From Bacillota bacterium (GTDB taxonomy: Bacteria > Bacillota > Clostridia > Oscillospirales > Ruminococcaceae), in NCBI GenBank assembly GCA_023412215.1, contig JAEYNX010000003.1, positions 124,001 to 188,000 of the forward strand: 64,000 nt of DNA, given 5' to 3'. The notes below the pieces were generated by a model. The model worked only from the letters and a program-made list of their open reading frames with translations. It was not told where the DNA came from and ran no database searches. Below are positions 25,199 to 34,128 of the stretch, piece after piece; position 1 is the first letter of the stretch, and each line of letters opens with the position of its first letter. Position numbers and translations under genes: made by a program.

Positions 25199-25276
25199 TG
25201 CTAATCTTCCTTAAAAAAGTGACAAGATCATTTTTTAAGCCCTCTCTGCGGCTAAAAGTCGCATAAAGATTAGCAT
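25198..25276. repeat. Palindromic intergenic repeat, copy H
   Basis: An 11-bp perfect terminal inverted repeat, ATGCTAATCTT ... AAGATTAGCAT. Inside: AAAAAAGTGA/TCATTTTTT and TGCGGC/GTCGCA stems. The left end begins on the last base of the ACT gene stop codon. Confidence 0.75.
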
Positions 25277-25318
25277 AAGCGCAATATCGCACAGTGTAGA
25301 AAGGAAATTGATTTTTTA

Positions 25319-26677
25319 ATGATTAATGTCAGCGACATACTGGAAACGATCAGTATGATACAGGACGAAAACCTGGATATACGCACCATCACCATGGGCA
25401 TCTCGCTGCTGGAGTGCTGTGACAGCGACATTGACCGCGCCTGCGAAAAGGTTTACGATAAAATCACCCGCAAGGCGCAGAACCTTGTAAAAACCGGCGA
25501 TGAAATCGAAAAGCAGTACGGCATTCCGATTATCAATAAGCGCATCGCCGTCACCCCCATCTCCATGCTGCTGGCCTCCAGCAAGGGCGACCCCGTAAAG
25601 TACGCCATTGCCATGGAAAAGGCGGCGCAGGCCTGCGGCGTAAACCTCATCGGCGGTTTCTCCGCACTGGTGCACAAGGGATTTTCAGCGGGTGACCTGG
25701 AACTTATCAACGCCATCCCCGAGGCACTTAATGTAACCACCCGCGTGTGCTCGTCGGTAAACATCGGCTCGACCAAGAGCGGTATCAACATGGACGCCGT
25801 AAAGCTGATGGGCGGCATTGTAAAGCGTTCCGCAGAGCTTACCGCAGACCGCCAGTGCGTCGGCGCCACCAAGCTGGTGGTGTTTTGCAACGCGCCGGAG
25901 GATAACCCCTTTATGGCGGGCGCCTTCCACGGCGTGGGCGAGCCCGATTGCGTCATTAATGTAGGCGTTTCCGGCCCTGGCGTGGTGCGCTGTGCGCTTG
26001 CGAAGGCAGGCACCAGCTGCGACATCACGGGTGTTGCCGATATTATTAAAAAGACTGCCTTTAAGATTACGCGCATGGGTCAGCTGGTGGCCTATGAAGC
26101 CTCCAAGCGCCTTGACGTACCGTTTGGCATTGTGGATTTGTCCTTGGCCCCCACCCCCGCGGTGGGCGACTCGGTGGCGCATATCCTGGAGGAGATGGGC
26201 CTTGAGCAGTGCGGCTGCCACGGCACCACCGCGGCACTGGCGCTGCTAAACGACGCGGTGAAGAAGGGCGGCGTGATGGCGTCCTCCCATGTCGGCGGTC
26301 TTTCGGGGGCCTTCATCCCCGTTTCGGAGGACGCGGGCATGATAGCGGCCGCCGAAAGCGGCGTGCTCACCTTAGAGAAGCTCGAAGCCATGACGGCGGT
26401 GTGCTCGGTGGGCTTAGACATGATCGCCATCCCGGGCAATACCTCAGAGGAGATTATCAGCGCGATTATCGCGGACGAAGCCGCCATCGGCATGGTCAAC
26501 TCCAAAACCACGGCGGTGAGGTTGATCCCCGCCATCGGCCTTGACGTGGGCGACAGCCTGGAATGGGGAGGCCTGTTTGGCAGCGCGCCAGTTATGAAGG
26601 TGAACACCACCTCGCCCGCGGTGTTTATCAACCGCGGCGGCAGAATCCCCGCGCCGCTGCAGAGCCTTAAAAACTAA
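25319..26677 (+). CDS. UPF0210 (PFL-like, DUF711) family protein
   Basis: 452 residues, the usual length. Seen: TITMGISLLECCDSDIDRAC, INLIGGFSALVHKGFS-like segment (VNLIGGFSALVHKG), FHGVGEPDCVINVGVSGPG and GCHGTTAALALLNDAVKKGG. The fold is related to pyruvate formate-lyase-like barrels but no glycyl-radical motif is visible. The biochemical role is unknown. It is paired with the UPF0237 ACT protein, its constant genomic partner. Confidence 0.9.
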   Translation: MINVSDILETISMIQDENLDIRTITMGISLLECCDSDIDRACEKVYDKITRKAQNLVKTGDEIEKQYGIPIINKRIAVTPISMLLASSKGDPVKYAIAMEKAAQACGVNLIGGFSALVHKGFSAGDLELINAIPEALNVTTRVCSSVNIGSTKSGINMDAVKLMGGIVKRSAELTADRQCVGATKLVVFCNAPEDNPFMAGAFHGVGEPDCVINVGVSGPGVVRCALAKAGTSCDITGVADIIKKTAFKITRMGQLVAYEASKRLDVPFGIVDLSLAPTPAVGDSVAHILEEMGLEQCGCHGTTAALALLNDAVKKGGVMASSHVGGLSGAFIPVSEDAGMIAAAESGVLTLEKLEAMTAVCSVGLDMIAIPGNTSEEIISAIIADEAAIGMVNSKTTAVRLIPAIGLDVGDSLEWGGLFGSAPVMKVNTTSPAVFINRGGRIPAPLQSLKN

Positions 26678-26716
26678 CCACTCATAAAATGCAGATATGC
26701 TGCGGGAGTACAGTAC

Positions 26717-27481
26717 ATGAAGCAACTGATTAAAAGGCACAGCACTCTTTCGTTTTGTATTATTGTACTCCCGCTCAGCGGGCTGCTGTTGCTGTTGCAC
26801 ATGGCCTTTCCCGCGGTGGGGGATTATTCCGTTTCCTTCCCGCAGTTTGCGCCCGCCCTCGGCGTGCTGGTGCTCTGCCTGCTTACGGGGGACTTCGCGC
26901 CGTTTGCCGCTATTCTGCGGCGACTAAAGCTGGGCAAAGCGCACCTAAAAGGGTATGCCTGCGCGGTGCTGCTGCCGGTTGTATTGGTTGTGTTAAGTGC
27001 GGTGGCATTGTCGCTGCTCGGCGTATCCTATCAGCCGTGGGGCGGCGGTGCGGCATTTTACCTGCTGAACCTGTTGTTTATGCTGCTCGGCTGTTTTGGC
27101 GAAGAGATCGGCTGGCGCGGCTTTTTGCTGCCCACCCTGCAAAAACGCCTCTCGCCGTTTGCAAGCGCTCTGCTGGTGGGCGTATTCTGGGGCGCATGGC
27201 ACATGAACTTCGCCGACGGCGTCGGGGGATTTGTACTGTACACCCTCACGGTGACGGAGCTTTCAATCCTCTTTACCTTCCTCTATAACCGCACGGAAGG
27301 CAATGTACTCGCCATAGTCCTTTGCCACTTTGCGTTCAACCTGCTGTCTCATCTGCTCTTATGGGAGCGCTTTGGCGTAACCCTTTACATGGTGCAGGCC
27401 ATATTGTTTGGCATCGCGTGCGCCGCTATCCTGATAGCAAATCGGAAGGAATTTTTCAGCAAACCCCCGCAGACCGTATAG
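26717..27481 (+). CDS. CPBP family intramembrane glutamic protease (second copy)
   Basis: 254 residues, about seven membrane segments. CPBP motifs: FGEEIGWRGFLLP (EExxxR), FWGAWHMNF, and CHFAFNLLSH late. It is distantly similar in design to the CPBP protein at 12338-13192 but not a close duplicate. It heads a close-spaced group with a membrane protein (15 nt) and an alpha/beta hydrolase (29 nt). Role unknown. Confidence 0.86.
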   Translation: MKQLIKRHSTLSFCIIVLPLSGLLLLLHMAFPAVGDYSVSFPQFAPALGVLVLCLLTGDFAPFAAILRRLKLGKAHLKGYACAVLLPVVLVVLSAVALSLLGVSYQPWGGGAAFYLLNLLFMLLGCFGEEIGWRGFLLPTLQKRLSPFASALLVGVFWGAWHMNFADGVGGFVLYTLTVTELSILFTFLYNRTEGNVLAIVLCHFAFNLLSHLLLWERFGVTLYMVQAILFGIACAAILIANRKEFFSKPPQTV

Positions 27482-27496
27482 AAGGGATAGGTGCTT

Positions 27497-28120
27497 ATGA
27501 ACCGAAAGCTGGGCGTTATCTCCTCCATTGCCGTCGCGGTGGCAACCGTGGGGTTTGCGGCTTCAATGTTCGTCAGCGATATCAACCTATCGTATCTTAG
27601 CAGCCTTATGATATCATGGTCGTATGTGCTGATGGCCTGTGCGCTGGCATCCGAGGTATCGCCTGACAAAAAGGCGGTGGCGCTCGGCGGCGTGGCCTTT
27701 GCCGTAGTCTATGCCGTTTTCGTGGATTTGGTCTATTTCACACAGCTTACAGCTGTGCGCTTTGCCACCGAAGCACCCGATGTGATCTCGGCCGTTACCT
27801 ATACCCCGGGCAGCTGGTTCTTTGCGCTGGATCTGTTCGGCTACGGGATGATGGCGGTTTCCACGCTGCTGCTCGGCATCGCCTTTACGGCCCGAAGCAG
27901 GCCGGAAAAATGGCTGCGCTTCCTGCTCATGCTGCACGGCCTGTTCGCTCCCGCCTGTGTGCTGATGCCGATGCTGGGCCTGTTTAAACGTTCGGCACAG
28001 CAGGAGTCCGGTTTATCCGGCGGCGTTTTGGCGCTTTTCTTCTGGTGCATCTATTTTACGCCGCTGGCGGTTCTCTCGGCGGTATACTTCTGTAAAAGCA
28101 GTGCTGGCAGGAAGGACTAA
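27497..28120 (+). CDS. Unrecognised multi-pass membrane protein
   Basis: 207 residues, about six hydrophobic segments (starting LGVISSIAVAVATVGFAASM). I do not recognise a family. The start at ATG 27497 is preferred over GTG 27491 because GAAGGGATAGG precedes it. It sits between the CPBP protease and the hydrolase with short gaps, so it is probably cotranscribed. Confidence 0.7.
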   Translation: MNRKLGVISSIAVAVATVGFAASMFVSDINLSYLSSLMISWSYVLMACALASEVSPDKKAVALGGVAFAVVYAVFVDLVYFTQLTAVRFATEAPDVISAVTYTPGSWFFALDLFGYGMMAVSTLLLGIAFTARSRPEKWLRFLLMLHGLFAPACVLMPMLGLFKRSAQQESGLSGGVLALFFWCIYFTPLAVLSAVYFCKSSAGRKD

Positions 28121-28149
28121 GCTCTAAAAACCAATGAAGAGATGACACG

Positions 28150-28923
28150 ATGACCGTAAAGCAGTTTGGCAATCCGAATAACCCTGCGGTGATGCTGATA
28201 CACGGCGGCGGGCTCTCCTGGTGGATGTGGCAGCCGCAAATAAAGGCGCTTGAACAGGAGTATCATCTGCTGGTGCCCGTTCTGGACGGCCACGGCGAGG
28301 CCGCCGAAACCGATTTTTTCAGTATAGAGGACAGCGCGCGGAAGATGGCCGCGTATATTGACCGGAACTGCGGAGGCAGGCTGTTCGCCCTGTGCGGCCT
28401 TTCCATCGGCGCGCAGATTGCGGTGGAGATATTGTCGCAAAGGCCTAACATCGCGCAGAAGGCCGTGATTGAAAGTGCGCTGGTGCTCCCCATGGGGCTG
28501 GGCAAAGGGATGGATCTGCTCCTTTCGCTTAGCTATCCGCTCGTTCGCAGGCGCTGGTTTGCGCGCCTGCAGGCGAGGCAGATGTACCTGCCGGACGCGC
28601 TGTTTGAGCATTATTTTGCCGACAGCATGCACATGAGCAAGCAGTCGCTTTTAAATATGACGATGAGCAACGCACGGTACACGCTGCCCGCCGCCTTTGG
28701 CACAACCACGGCAGAGGTCGCCGTGCTGTGCGGCGCGAAGGAGTACAGTATCATGAGGCGTTCGGCGCAGCTGCTCCGCGACAGTGTGCCGGGTGCCATC
28801 CTGCGCGTGGTGCCCGATTGCGGGCACGGCGTGAGCATTCAATACCCCGAGCGGTACAACCGGTTTTTAAAGCATATCCTTGAGAATAAGCTGGAAGCCA
28901 TCACGCCGGAACAGACAGTATAA
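28150..28923 (+). CDS. Alpha/beta hydrolase
   Basis: 257 residues. Seen: VMLIHGGGLSWWMW (oxyanion HGGG), the nucleophile elbow CGLSIGAQIAVE with catalytic serine, and PDCGHGVSIQYPERY with the catalytic histidine. The substrate cannot be told. Last gene of the CPBP-membrane-hydrolase group; a strong terminator follows. Confidence 0.85.
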   Translation: MTVKQFGNPNNPAVMLIHGGGLSWWMWQPQIKALEQEYHLLVPVLDGHGEAAETDFFSIEDSARKMAAYIDRNCGGRLFALCGLSIGAQIAVEILSQRPNIAQKAVIESALVLPMGLGKGMDLLLSLSYPLVRRRWFARLQARQMYLPDALFEHYFADSMHMSKQSLLNMTMSNARYTLPAAFGTTTAEVAVLCGAKEYSIMRRSAQLLRDSVPGAILRVVPDCGHGVSIQYPERYNRFLKHILENKLEAITPEQTV

Positions 28924-28945
28924 TAGGTTTAATCCATATTCAAGA

Positions 28946-28986
28946 GGGACACAGCGGCAGTTCATACTCTGCGCTGTGTCCCTTTT
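28946..28986 (+). terminator. Terminator of the CPBP-hydrolase group
   Basis: GGGACACAGCG/CGCTGTGTCCC, 11-bp perfect stem, then TTTT. Confidence 0.85.
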
Positions 28987-29004
28987 AGGTTCTTTCTTTG
29001 GTTA

Positions 29005-29502
29005 CTACGCTGTTATCGTATACTCCATATACCGCGCCTCACTGAGCGGGTTATCCGCGTAGGGCTCGATGTCATAAAAGCCGAACGACAGATAAAGGTG
29101 CTGCGCCGCCTTCATCGAGGCGAGGGTGTCCAGGCGGATAGCCCGGTATCCGGCGCTTTTGGCGCTTTCAATAACGGCTGTTACCAGCCTTTTGCCAAGC
29201 CCCAGCCCGCGATAGGCATCGCGCACATACAGCCTTTTCATCTCGCAGATACCCTCCGAGAGCTTGTGCATCGCGGCGCAACCGGCGTTTTCACCGTCTA
29301 CCGAGGCGAGTATCAGCGCGCCTTGGGGCGGGCCGTACCGTTTTAAAAGCTCCTGCATTTCCGCCCCGAAGCTTTGAAAGCATAGGCTGAAGCTCAGCGA
29401 ATTCGCGTATTCCAAAAACAGCTCCTTCACCGCCGGCAGCTGTTCCTCCTTGGTGATGCGGGCAAGCGTTATCGTGTTGCTCGTTTCCTGTACGGCGGTC
29501 AT
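29005..29502 (-). CDS. GNAT family N-acetyltransferase
   Basis: 165 residues. The acetyl-CoA loop is seen as LYVRDAYRGLGLGKRLVTAV (RxxGxG/A) and the later MKAAQHLYLSFGFYDIEPY. The substrate is unknown. It lies 78 nt after iscU on the same strand but beyond a terminator. Confidence 0.85.
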   Translation of the reverse strand: MTAVQETSNTITLARITKEEQLPAVKELFLEYANSLSFSLCFQSFGAEMQELLKRYGPPQGALILASVDGENAGCAAMHKLSEGICEMKRLYVRDAYRGLGLGKRLVTAVIESAKSAGYRAIRLDTLASMKAAQHLYLSFGFYDIEPYADNPLSEARYMEYTITA

Positions 29503-29520
29503 GGCCTTACTCCTCTGTTA

Positions 29521-29561
29521 AAAACAAAAGGGCCGTCCCACTGCCGGCACGGCAACGGGAC
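29521..29561 (-). terminator. Terminator of the iscS-iscU unit
   Basis: GTCCC-TGCCG/CGGCA-GGGAC stem, then GGCCCTTTTGTTTT on the minus strand. Confidence 0.72.
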
Positions 29562-29580
29562 AAGCCTCTTTTTACGCATA

Positions 29581-30027
29581 TTAGCGGTCGCAGCCGCCCT
29601 CGCCGATGTGGCAGGCCTCGCAGTCGCCGATATCGCCCACAATCGGTCTCGGGTCTACGCCCATGCGGGTGTAGTAATCCGAGATAGCAGCCTTGATCGC
29701 CTGCTCCGCCAGCACCGAGCAGTGCACCTTCACGGGCGGCAGCCCGTCCAGTGCCTCCATAACGGCCTTGTTGGTGAGCTTTAAGGCGTCGTCCATAGAC
29801 TTGCCCTTGATGAGCTCGGTCGCCATCGAGCTGGTGGCAATCGCGGCGCCGCAGCCGAAGGTTTTAAACTTGACGTCCTCAATCATACCGTTTTGAATCT
29901 TTAAATACATCTTCATGATGTCGCCGCATTTCGCGTTGCCTACCTCGCCCACGCCGTTGGCATCGGCAAGCTCGCCCACATTGCGCGGGTTGGCGAAATG
30001 GTCCATCACCTTTTCACTGTATAACAT
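29581..30027 (-). CDS. iscU: Iron-sulfur cluster scaffold protein IscU/NifU type
   Basis: 148 residues. Cluster ligands C34 (NAKCGD), C59 (TFGCGAA) and C103 (VHCSVL) and the D36 next to C34 are present. The tail has extra cysteines and histidine (CEACHIGEGGCDR), seen in clostridial NifU-like proteins. It assembles 2Fe-2S or 4Fe-4S clusters from sulfur supplied by the cysteine desulfurase encoded 34 nt upstream. Confidence 0.94.
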   Translation of the reverse strand: MLYSEKVMDHFANPRNVGELADANGVGEVGNAKCGDIMKMYLKIQNGMIEDVKFKTFGCGAAIATSSMATELIKGKSMDDALKLTNKAVMEALDGLPPVKVHCSVLAEQAIKAAISDYYTRMGVDPRPIVGDIGDCEACHIGEGGCDR

Positions 30028-30061
30028 CTCTCTCAGCCTTTCTATCTATGGTATCACTTGA

Positions 30062-31258
30062 TTATTTACCTTCACGGCACATGCGCTCCCACAGCGGGGA
30101 CATGGAACGCAGCCGCTCTACAATGGGGGGAATCTTCTCGCAGATATAATCGATCTCATCGGGGGTGGTCATATCCGAGAGTGAAAGCCGCAGCGAGCCG
30201 TGCGCCACTTCATGCTTTAAGCCCAAGGCCAGCAGCACGTGGCTCGGGTCGAGCGAGCCGGAGGTGCACGCCGAGCCGGAGGAGGCCGCAATGCCGTTCA
30301 TATCGAGCATGAGCAGCAGCGATTCGCCCTCGATGCCCTCCACCGATATGTTCACATTTCCGCACAGGCGGTGGTCTCTGTCGCCGTTTAAGCGTGTGCG
30401 TTCTATCTTTAAGATGGTATCGATCAGCTTGTCACGCATGGGGGTAATAGCGGCAACCTTTTTATCGATATCGGCGGTCGCCAGCTCGATTGCCTTTGCA
30501 AGGCCCACGATACCGGCCGCGTTTTCGGTGCCGGCGCGCTTGCCGCGTTCCTGCTGGCCGCCGTCGATGTAGTTGGGCAGCGTGATGCCCTTGCGGCAGT
30601 ATAACAGGCCGACACCCTTCGGCCCGTGAATCTTATGTGCCGACATCGAAAGCATGTCGATATTCTGCGCGGCTACGTCAATCGCTGCATTGCCGACCGC
30701 CTGCACGGCGTCGGTGTGAAAGAGCACGCCCGCGCTTTTGCAGATGGCGCCAATCTCGGCAATGGGCTGAATGGTACCGATTTCGTTGTTCGCATACATG
30801 ATGGTTACCAGCGCCGTGTCGGGGCGGATGGCGGCTTTTAAGTCCTCGGGGTGAACAAGGCCAAGGCTGTCCACGGGGAGGAAGGTAACCTCAAAGCCCT
30901 CTTTCTTGAGGGTGTCCATGGTGTGCAGCACCGCGTGATGCTCAAAAACCGAGGTGATTACATGCTTCTTGCCCTTTTTCGCCATCTGGTGCGCACAGCC
31001 CTTAATGGCCCAGTTATCAGCCTCCGAGCCGCCGGAGGTGAAGTAAATCTCCTGCGGAAGCGCGTTAAATGCCTTGGCAGCCGTTGCACGTGCGTGTTCC
31101 ACCGCAACCTTGGCTTCACGCCCAAGGCTGTATATGCTGGAGGCATTGCCGTATTTATCCTTCAGATATGGCAGCATCGCCTCAAAAACCTCATCCGAAA
31201 TCTTGGTTGTCGCGGCGTTGTCTGCGTATACAAATGGTTTGCCGTTTACATAATTCAT
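30062..31258 (-). CDS. iscS: Cysteine desulfurase IscS/NifS type
   Basis: 398-residue PLP enzyme. Seen: VYADNAATTKISDEVFEAML, the PLP lysine in SMSAHKIHGPKG, HTDAVQAVG, and the catalytic cysteine loop SSGSACTSGSLDPSHVL. It feeds sulfur to IscU for cluster assembly. The long active-site loop marks a group I (IscS/NifS) enzyme rather than SufS. No iscR gene is adjacent. Confidence 0.95.
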   Translation of the reverse strand: MNYVNGKPFVYADNAATTKISDEVFEAMLPYLKDKYGNASSIYSLGREAKVAVEHARATAAKAFNALPQEIYFTSGGSEADNWAIKGCAHQMAKKGKKHVITSVFEHHAVLHTMDTLKKEGFEVTFLPVDSLGLVHPEDLKAAIRPDTALVTIMYANNEIGTIQPIAEIGAICKSAGVLFHTDAVQAVGNAAIDVAAQNIDMLSMSAHKIHGPKGVGLLYCRKGITLPNYIDGGQQERGKRAGTENAAGIVGLAKAIELATADIDKKVAAITPMRDKLIDTILKIERTRLNGDRDHRLCGNVNISVEGIEGESLLLMLDMNGIAASSGSACTSGSLDPSHVLLALGLKHEVAHGSLRLSLSDMTTPDEIDYICEKIPPIVERLRSMSPLWERMCREGK

Positions 31259-31546
31259 GTTAATGACCGTGCCTTTCCGGCTTTATGCGGGTACGACATA
31301 AAACCTCTTTTAAATGCGGTGCCATCAAAGCAGGTTTGCTCTTGTTTATGCTTAAGAGCATGCAGCCGCGCTACTTACTCGGTGGCAATACCATTGAGGA
31401 AGATTAGTACCTGTTATGCCTTTGCTTTTTATTCATTTTAGGTATATCAGAACATCTATAATATATACCAATTAAGTAGTAAATGCAATACCCTTTATTA
31501 AAAATTTAACGATTTCTTCATTACTTTCCTTTTGAATTCTAAGGAA
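31259..31546. other. AT-rich gap upstream of iscS
   Basis: Holds the iscS promoter region. A possible minus-strand -10 box lies in the TATATATTATAG stretch at about 31456-31470. I see no gene, terminator or operator that I can support. Confidence 0.3.
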
Positions 31547-32005
31547 CTATACCGTGGTTTTATGCTTTTCCGTCTGGGCTACGGCAAGGCGGTCGCACCG
31601 CTCGTTTTCGGGGTGCCCGGCGTGCCCCTTTACCCATACGACGGTAACCTGCTGCTCCTCAAGCAGCTGCAGCAGTCTCTCCCACAGGTCAGGGTTTAGG
31701 GCAGGCTCGTTTCCGCCGCGCTTCCAGCCGTTCTTCTGCCACTTTTTTGCCCAGCCCTTGGAAATGGCGTCGGCGACATACTTGGAGTCGGTGTATAAGG
31801 TGGCCTGACAGCGCTCCTTAAGTGCCGCAAGCCCTTCTATTACCGCGGTGAGCTCCATACGGTTGTTGGTGGTGCTGCGCTCGCCGCCCGAAAGCTCTTT
31901 TTCTTTGCCATTATAGCGCAAAATCACCCCATACCCGCCGGGGCCGGGGTTGCCGCTGCAGGCACCGTCGGTAAAAATCTCAATCTGCTTTAATGCTCCC
32001 ACCAT
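31547..32005 (-). CDS. rnhA: Ribonuclease HI
   Basis: 152 residues. The catalytic set is complete: D13 (FTDGACSGNPGPGG), E51 (NNRMEL), D73 (YTDSKYV) and D138 (NERCDRLA). The basic protrusion (KKWQKNGWKRGG) of E. coli-type enzymes is present. It removes RNA from RNA-DNA hybrids. Monocistronic; repeat copy I lies upstream. Confidence 0.95.
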   Translation of the reverse strand: MVGALKQIEIFTDGACSGNPGPGGYGVILRYNGKEKELSGGERSTTNNRMELTAVIEGLAALKERCQATLYTDSKYVADAISKGWAKKWQKNGWKRGGNEPALNPDLWERLLQLLEEQQVTVVWVKGHAGHPENERCDRLAVAQTEKHKTTV

Positions 32006-32029
32006 GGGTAGCCCTCCTCAAGCTATTGT

Positions 32030-32100
32030 AATACTAATTCTTCATTAAAAAAGTGATTTATCACTTTCTTAATCCCCATTCCAAATAAAGTTTAGTATAA
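32030..32100. repeat. Palindromic intergenic repeat, copy I
   Basis: Ends TAATACTAATTCTTCATT and, reversed, TTATACTAAACTTTATTTGG. One internal hairpin, AAAAAGTGAT/ATCACTTT. 71 bp, upstream of rnhA. Confidence 0.72.
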
Positions 32101-32235
32101 CCAATCATTTATTATAGTACGTTTTTTCAAAGCAGGCAAGACTTGACAACAAACTGAGGCCTTCGCGAGCATTTCTCCCGTAAAAAACAGCCGACTACTT
32201 GTCTGCTTTTGCTTTAGAAGCATAGGCGAAAAGCC

Positions 32236-32964
32236 TTATTGTATCTTTGACCAAAATATCGTCTGCAAATCGGTAACATAGGGAAGGGTAGCGGTATCGA
32301 ATTCGTCCCCCTCGCTTGTCGCCAGCTCAAACAGGATGCTTTCGTTTGTATCATTGGGTTTAAGTTCCTTAACCGGTATCAGCAATGCCTGCAGGCCAGT
32401 GAGCGACGGCCTGCCGACCACCACCACCTGATTGCCGAGCGCAACGACTTTTTCTACCTTCGTCTGCATCACAACCATGACGATGTTTGTGAAAGGCCCC
32501 TCACCTAACGGCCTGGGGAATGATTCGCTTTCCTCCGCGATACCGAGCTCGTGGATGAAGTCATAAAAGATCGAGGCGGTAGGGTAGGTGACAAAAAGCC
32601 GGTGCATGGCATGATGTAGCAGGCTGGGCACATAGCTCCAGCGGCCTGTCGAGCTGTGCCAGTAAGACTTGTACGCCTGCCGCTTCCAGTCAAGGTCGTT
32701 GTAGATGAACTGCAAGGGGATATCCTCGCCCTTTTCGAGAACCTCGCTAACAGGCAGTACCTGTGACGGAAGAGACGGCTCATGGAAAGGAGGGTCGTCG
32801 ATATCCTGCGGCGTCGGCGGCTCGATAGGCCAGCCGTTTATGCTGCTTACGGCAATTACGCTGTTTACGCCACGGACAATAATCAGTACGATGAGCACGG
32901 CCGCCAACAGCATCAATAACAATACTCCATAGTTTTTGCGCAAGGGGAGCATACGGCTTTTCAT
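32236..32964 (-). CDS. Unrecognised membrane-anchored extracytoplasmic protein
   Basis: 242 residues. Basic start, one membrane helix at about residues 13-36 (VLLLMLLAAVLIVLIIVRGV), then a proline-rich linker and a soluble domain of about 180 residues without a motif known to me. Probably faces outward. Transcribed alone. No assignment made. Confidence 0.7.
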   Translation of the reverse strand: MKSRMLPLRKNYGVLLLMLLAAVLIVLIIVRGVNSVIAVSSINGWPIEPPTPQDIDDPPFHEPSLPSQVLPVSEVLEKGEDIPLQFIYNDLDWKRQAYKSYWHSSTGRWSYVPSLLHHAMHRLFVTYPTASIFYDFIHELGIAEESESFPRPLGEGPFTNIVMVVMQTKVEKVVALGNQVVVVGRPSLTGLQALLIPVKELKPNDTNESILFELATSEGDEFDTATLPYVTDLQTIFWSKIQ

Positions 32965-33159
32965 CGATTCATCTCTCCAAATCTGAAATATACCTATTTA
33001 TATTCATGCCGGGGTCGTATTATCGCGCTGCGGATGATTTTCTACGACCGCTCTAAAAGAAGAAATCGTGTTCTTGGCAGCATGAACATATAAAGCCCCA
33101 CCCCAACGCATATATTGTTGCAGGGCATACGCAGTCTGCGCGCTTAAAGGGGAAGGGCC

Positions 33160-33951
33160 ATGGAATACTCCAGAATGCTGCTGCCGTTTTTGCTCGCCCT
33201 TGCCGCGGGTCTTTGCACGGGAATCGGCGGGTTGATGGCGCTGTTTGTAAAAAAGAACAACCCGCGCATTCTGCCCTTCTCGCTGGGCTTTGCGGCGGGG
33301 GTGATGACGATGGTTTCCACCGCCGACCTGCTACCCGAGGCGGCAAGGCTGCTGGGCAGCGGCACAAAGGTGTCGGCGGGGCTGTTTGCCTTTTTTGCGA
33401 TGCTGGTGGGGATGTTTTTAGCCTCACTCATCGAAAAGAAGGTGCCGGATGAAAGTGTGCTGCAACTCGGCAATAGCCAAACCCCACTAGATAACAAGCG
33501 CGGCCTGCTGCGGGTGGGCATCGTCACTACCCTCGCCATCGTGCTGCACAACCTGCCGGAGGGTATCGCCACCTTTATGGCGGGGTACAGGCAGATTTCC
33601 CTCGGGCTCTCGGTGGCGATTGCCATCGCGCTTCACAACATCCCCGAGGGGATATCAATTGCCGTACCGGTATACTGCGCGACGGGCAGCCGGAGAAAAG
33701 CCATACGCTACGCCTTCCTCTCGGGCCTTTCCGAGCCGCTGGGCGCGCTGCTTGCCATGCTGCTGCTGCGCCCGTTTTTAACAGATGCGGTGCTCGGCTT
33801 TACCTTCGGCGTGGTGGCGGGGATTATGCTGTACATCTCGTTCGACGAGCTTATTCCCGCGGCGTACAGCGGCGGCAGAGGCACCGTGCAGCTGTTCGGG
33901 GTGCTGTCCGGCATTGCGGTGATGGGCGCGGGACTGCTGATTATTGGATAA
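33160..33951 (+). CDS. zupT: ZIP family metal transporter ZupT
   Basis: 263 residues with about eight membrane segments. The two metal-binding helices show VLHNLPEGIATF and ALHNIPEGISIA, the ZupT signature. It takes up zinc and other divalent metals. A second zinc route in the window besides znuABC, but without the TGCAAAT-type palindrome in front of it. AAAGGGGAAGG precedes the ATG. Confidence 0.93.
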   Translation: MEYSRMLLPFLLALAAGLCTGIGGLMALFVKKNNPRILPFSLGFAAGVMTMVSTADLLPEAARLLGSGTKVSAGLFAFFAMLVGMFLASLIEKKVPDESVLQLGNSQTPLDNKRGLLRVGIVTTLAIVLHNLPEGIATFMAGYRQISLGLSVAIAIALHNIPEGISIAVPVYCATGSRRKAIRYAFLSGLSEPLGALLAMLLLRPFLTDAVLGFTFGVVAGIMLYISFDELIPAAYSGGRGTVQLFGVLSGIAVMGAGLLIIG

Positions 33952-34074
33952 CTGAACCGTTAGGGCAAACAAATAGGCGCACCCAATCAGGTACGCCACA
34001 GGTTACCGGCTGAACACCATCAAGAAGTCAAAATATCCGCTATATGTCTTAAACCATAGGAAATGTCGTCTACG

Positions 34075-34099
34075 GCCCCGCGTCCTGTGCGGGGCTTTT
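34075..34099 (+). terminator. Terminator of zupT
   Basis: GCCCCGC, 7-nt loop, GCGGGGC, then TTTT. Confidence 0.72.
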
Positions 34100-34128
34100 C
34101 CGCATCGAACAAGCGGCGCTGCCTTTGA

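Noticed and set aside
32236..32964. Cell-wall or spore protein assignment for the anchored protein
   Set aside because: Only an N-terminal helix and proline-rich linker are visible; no domain supports a role.
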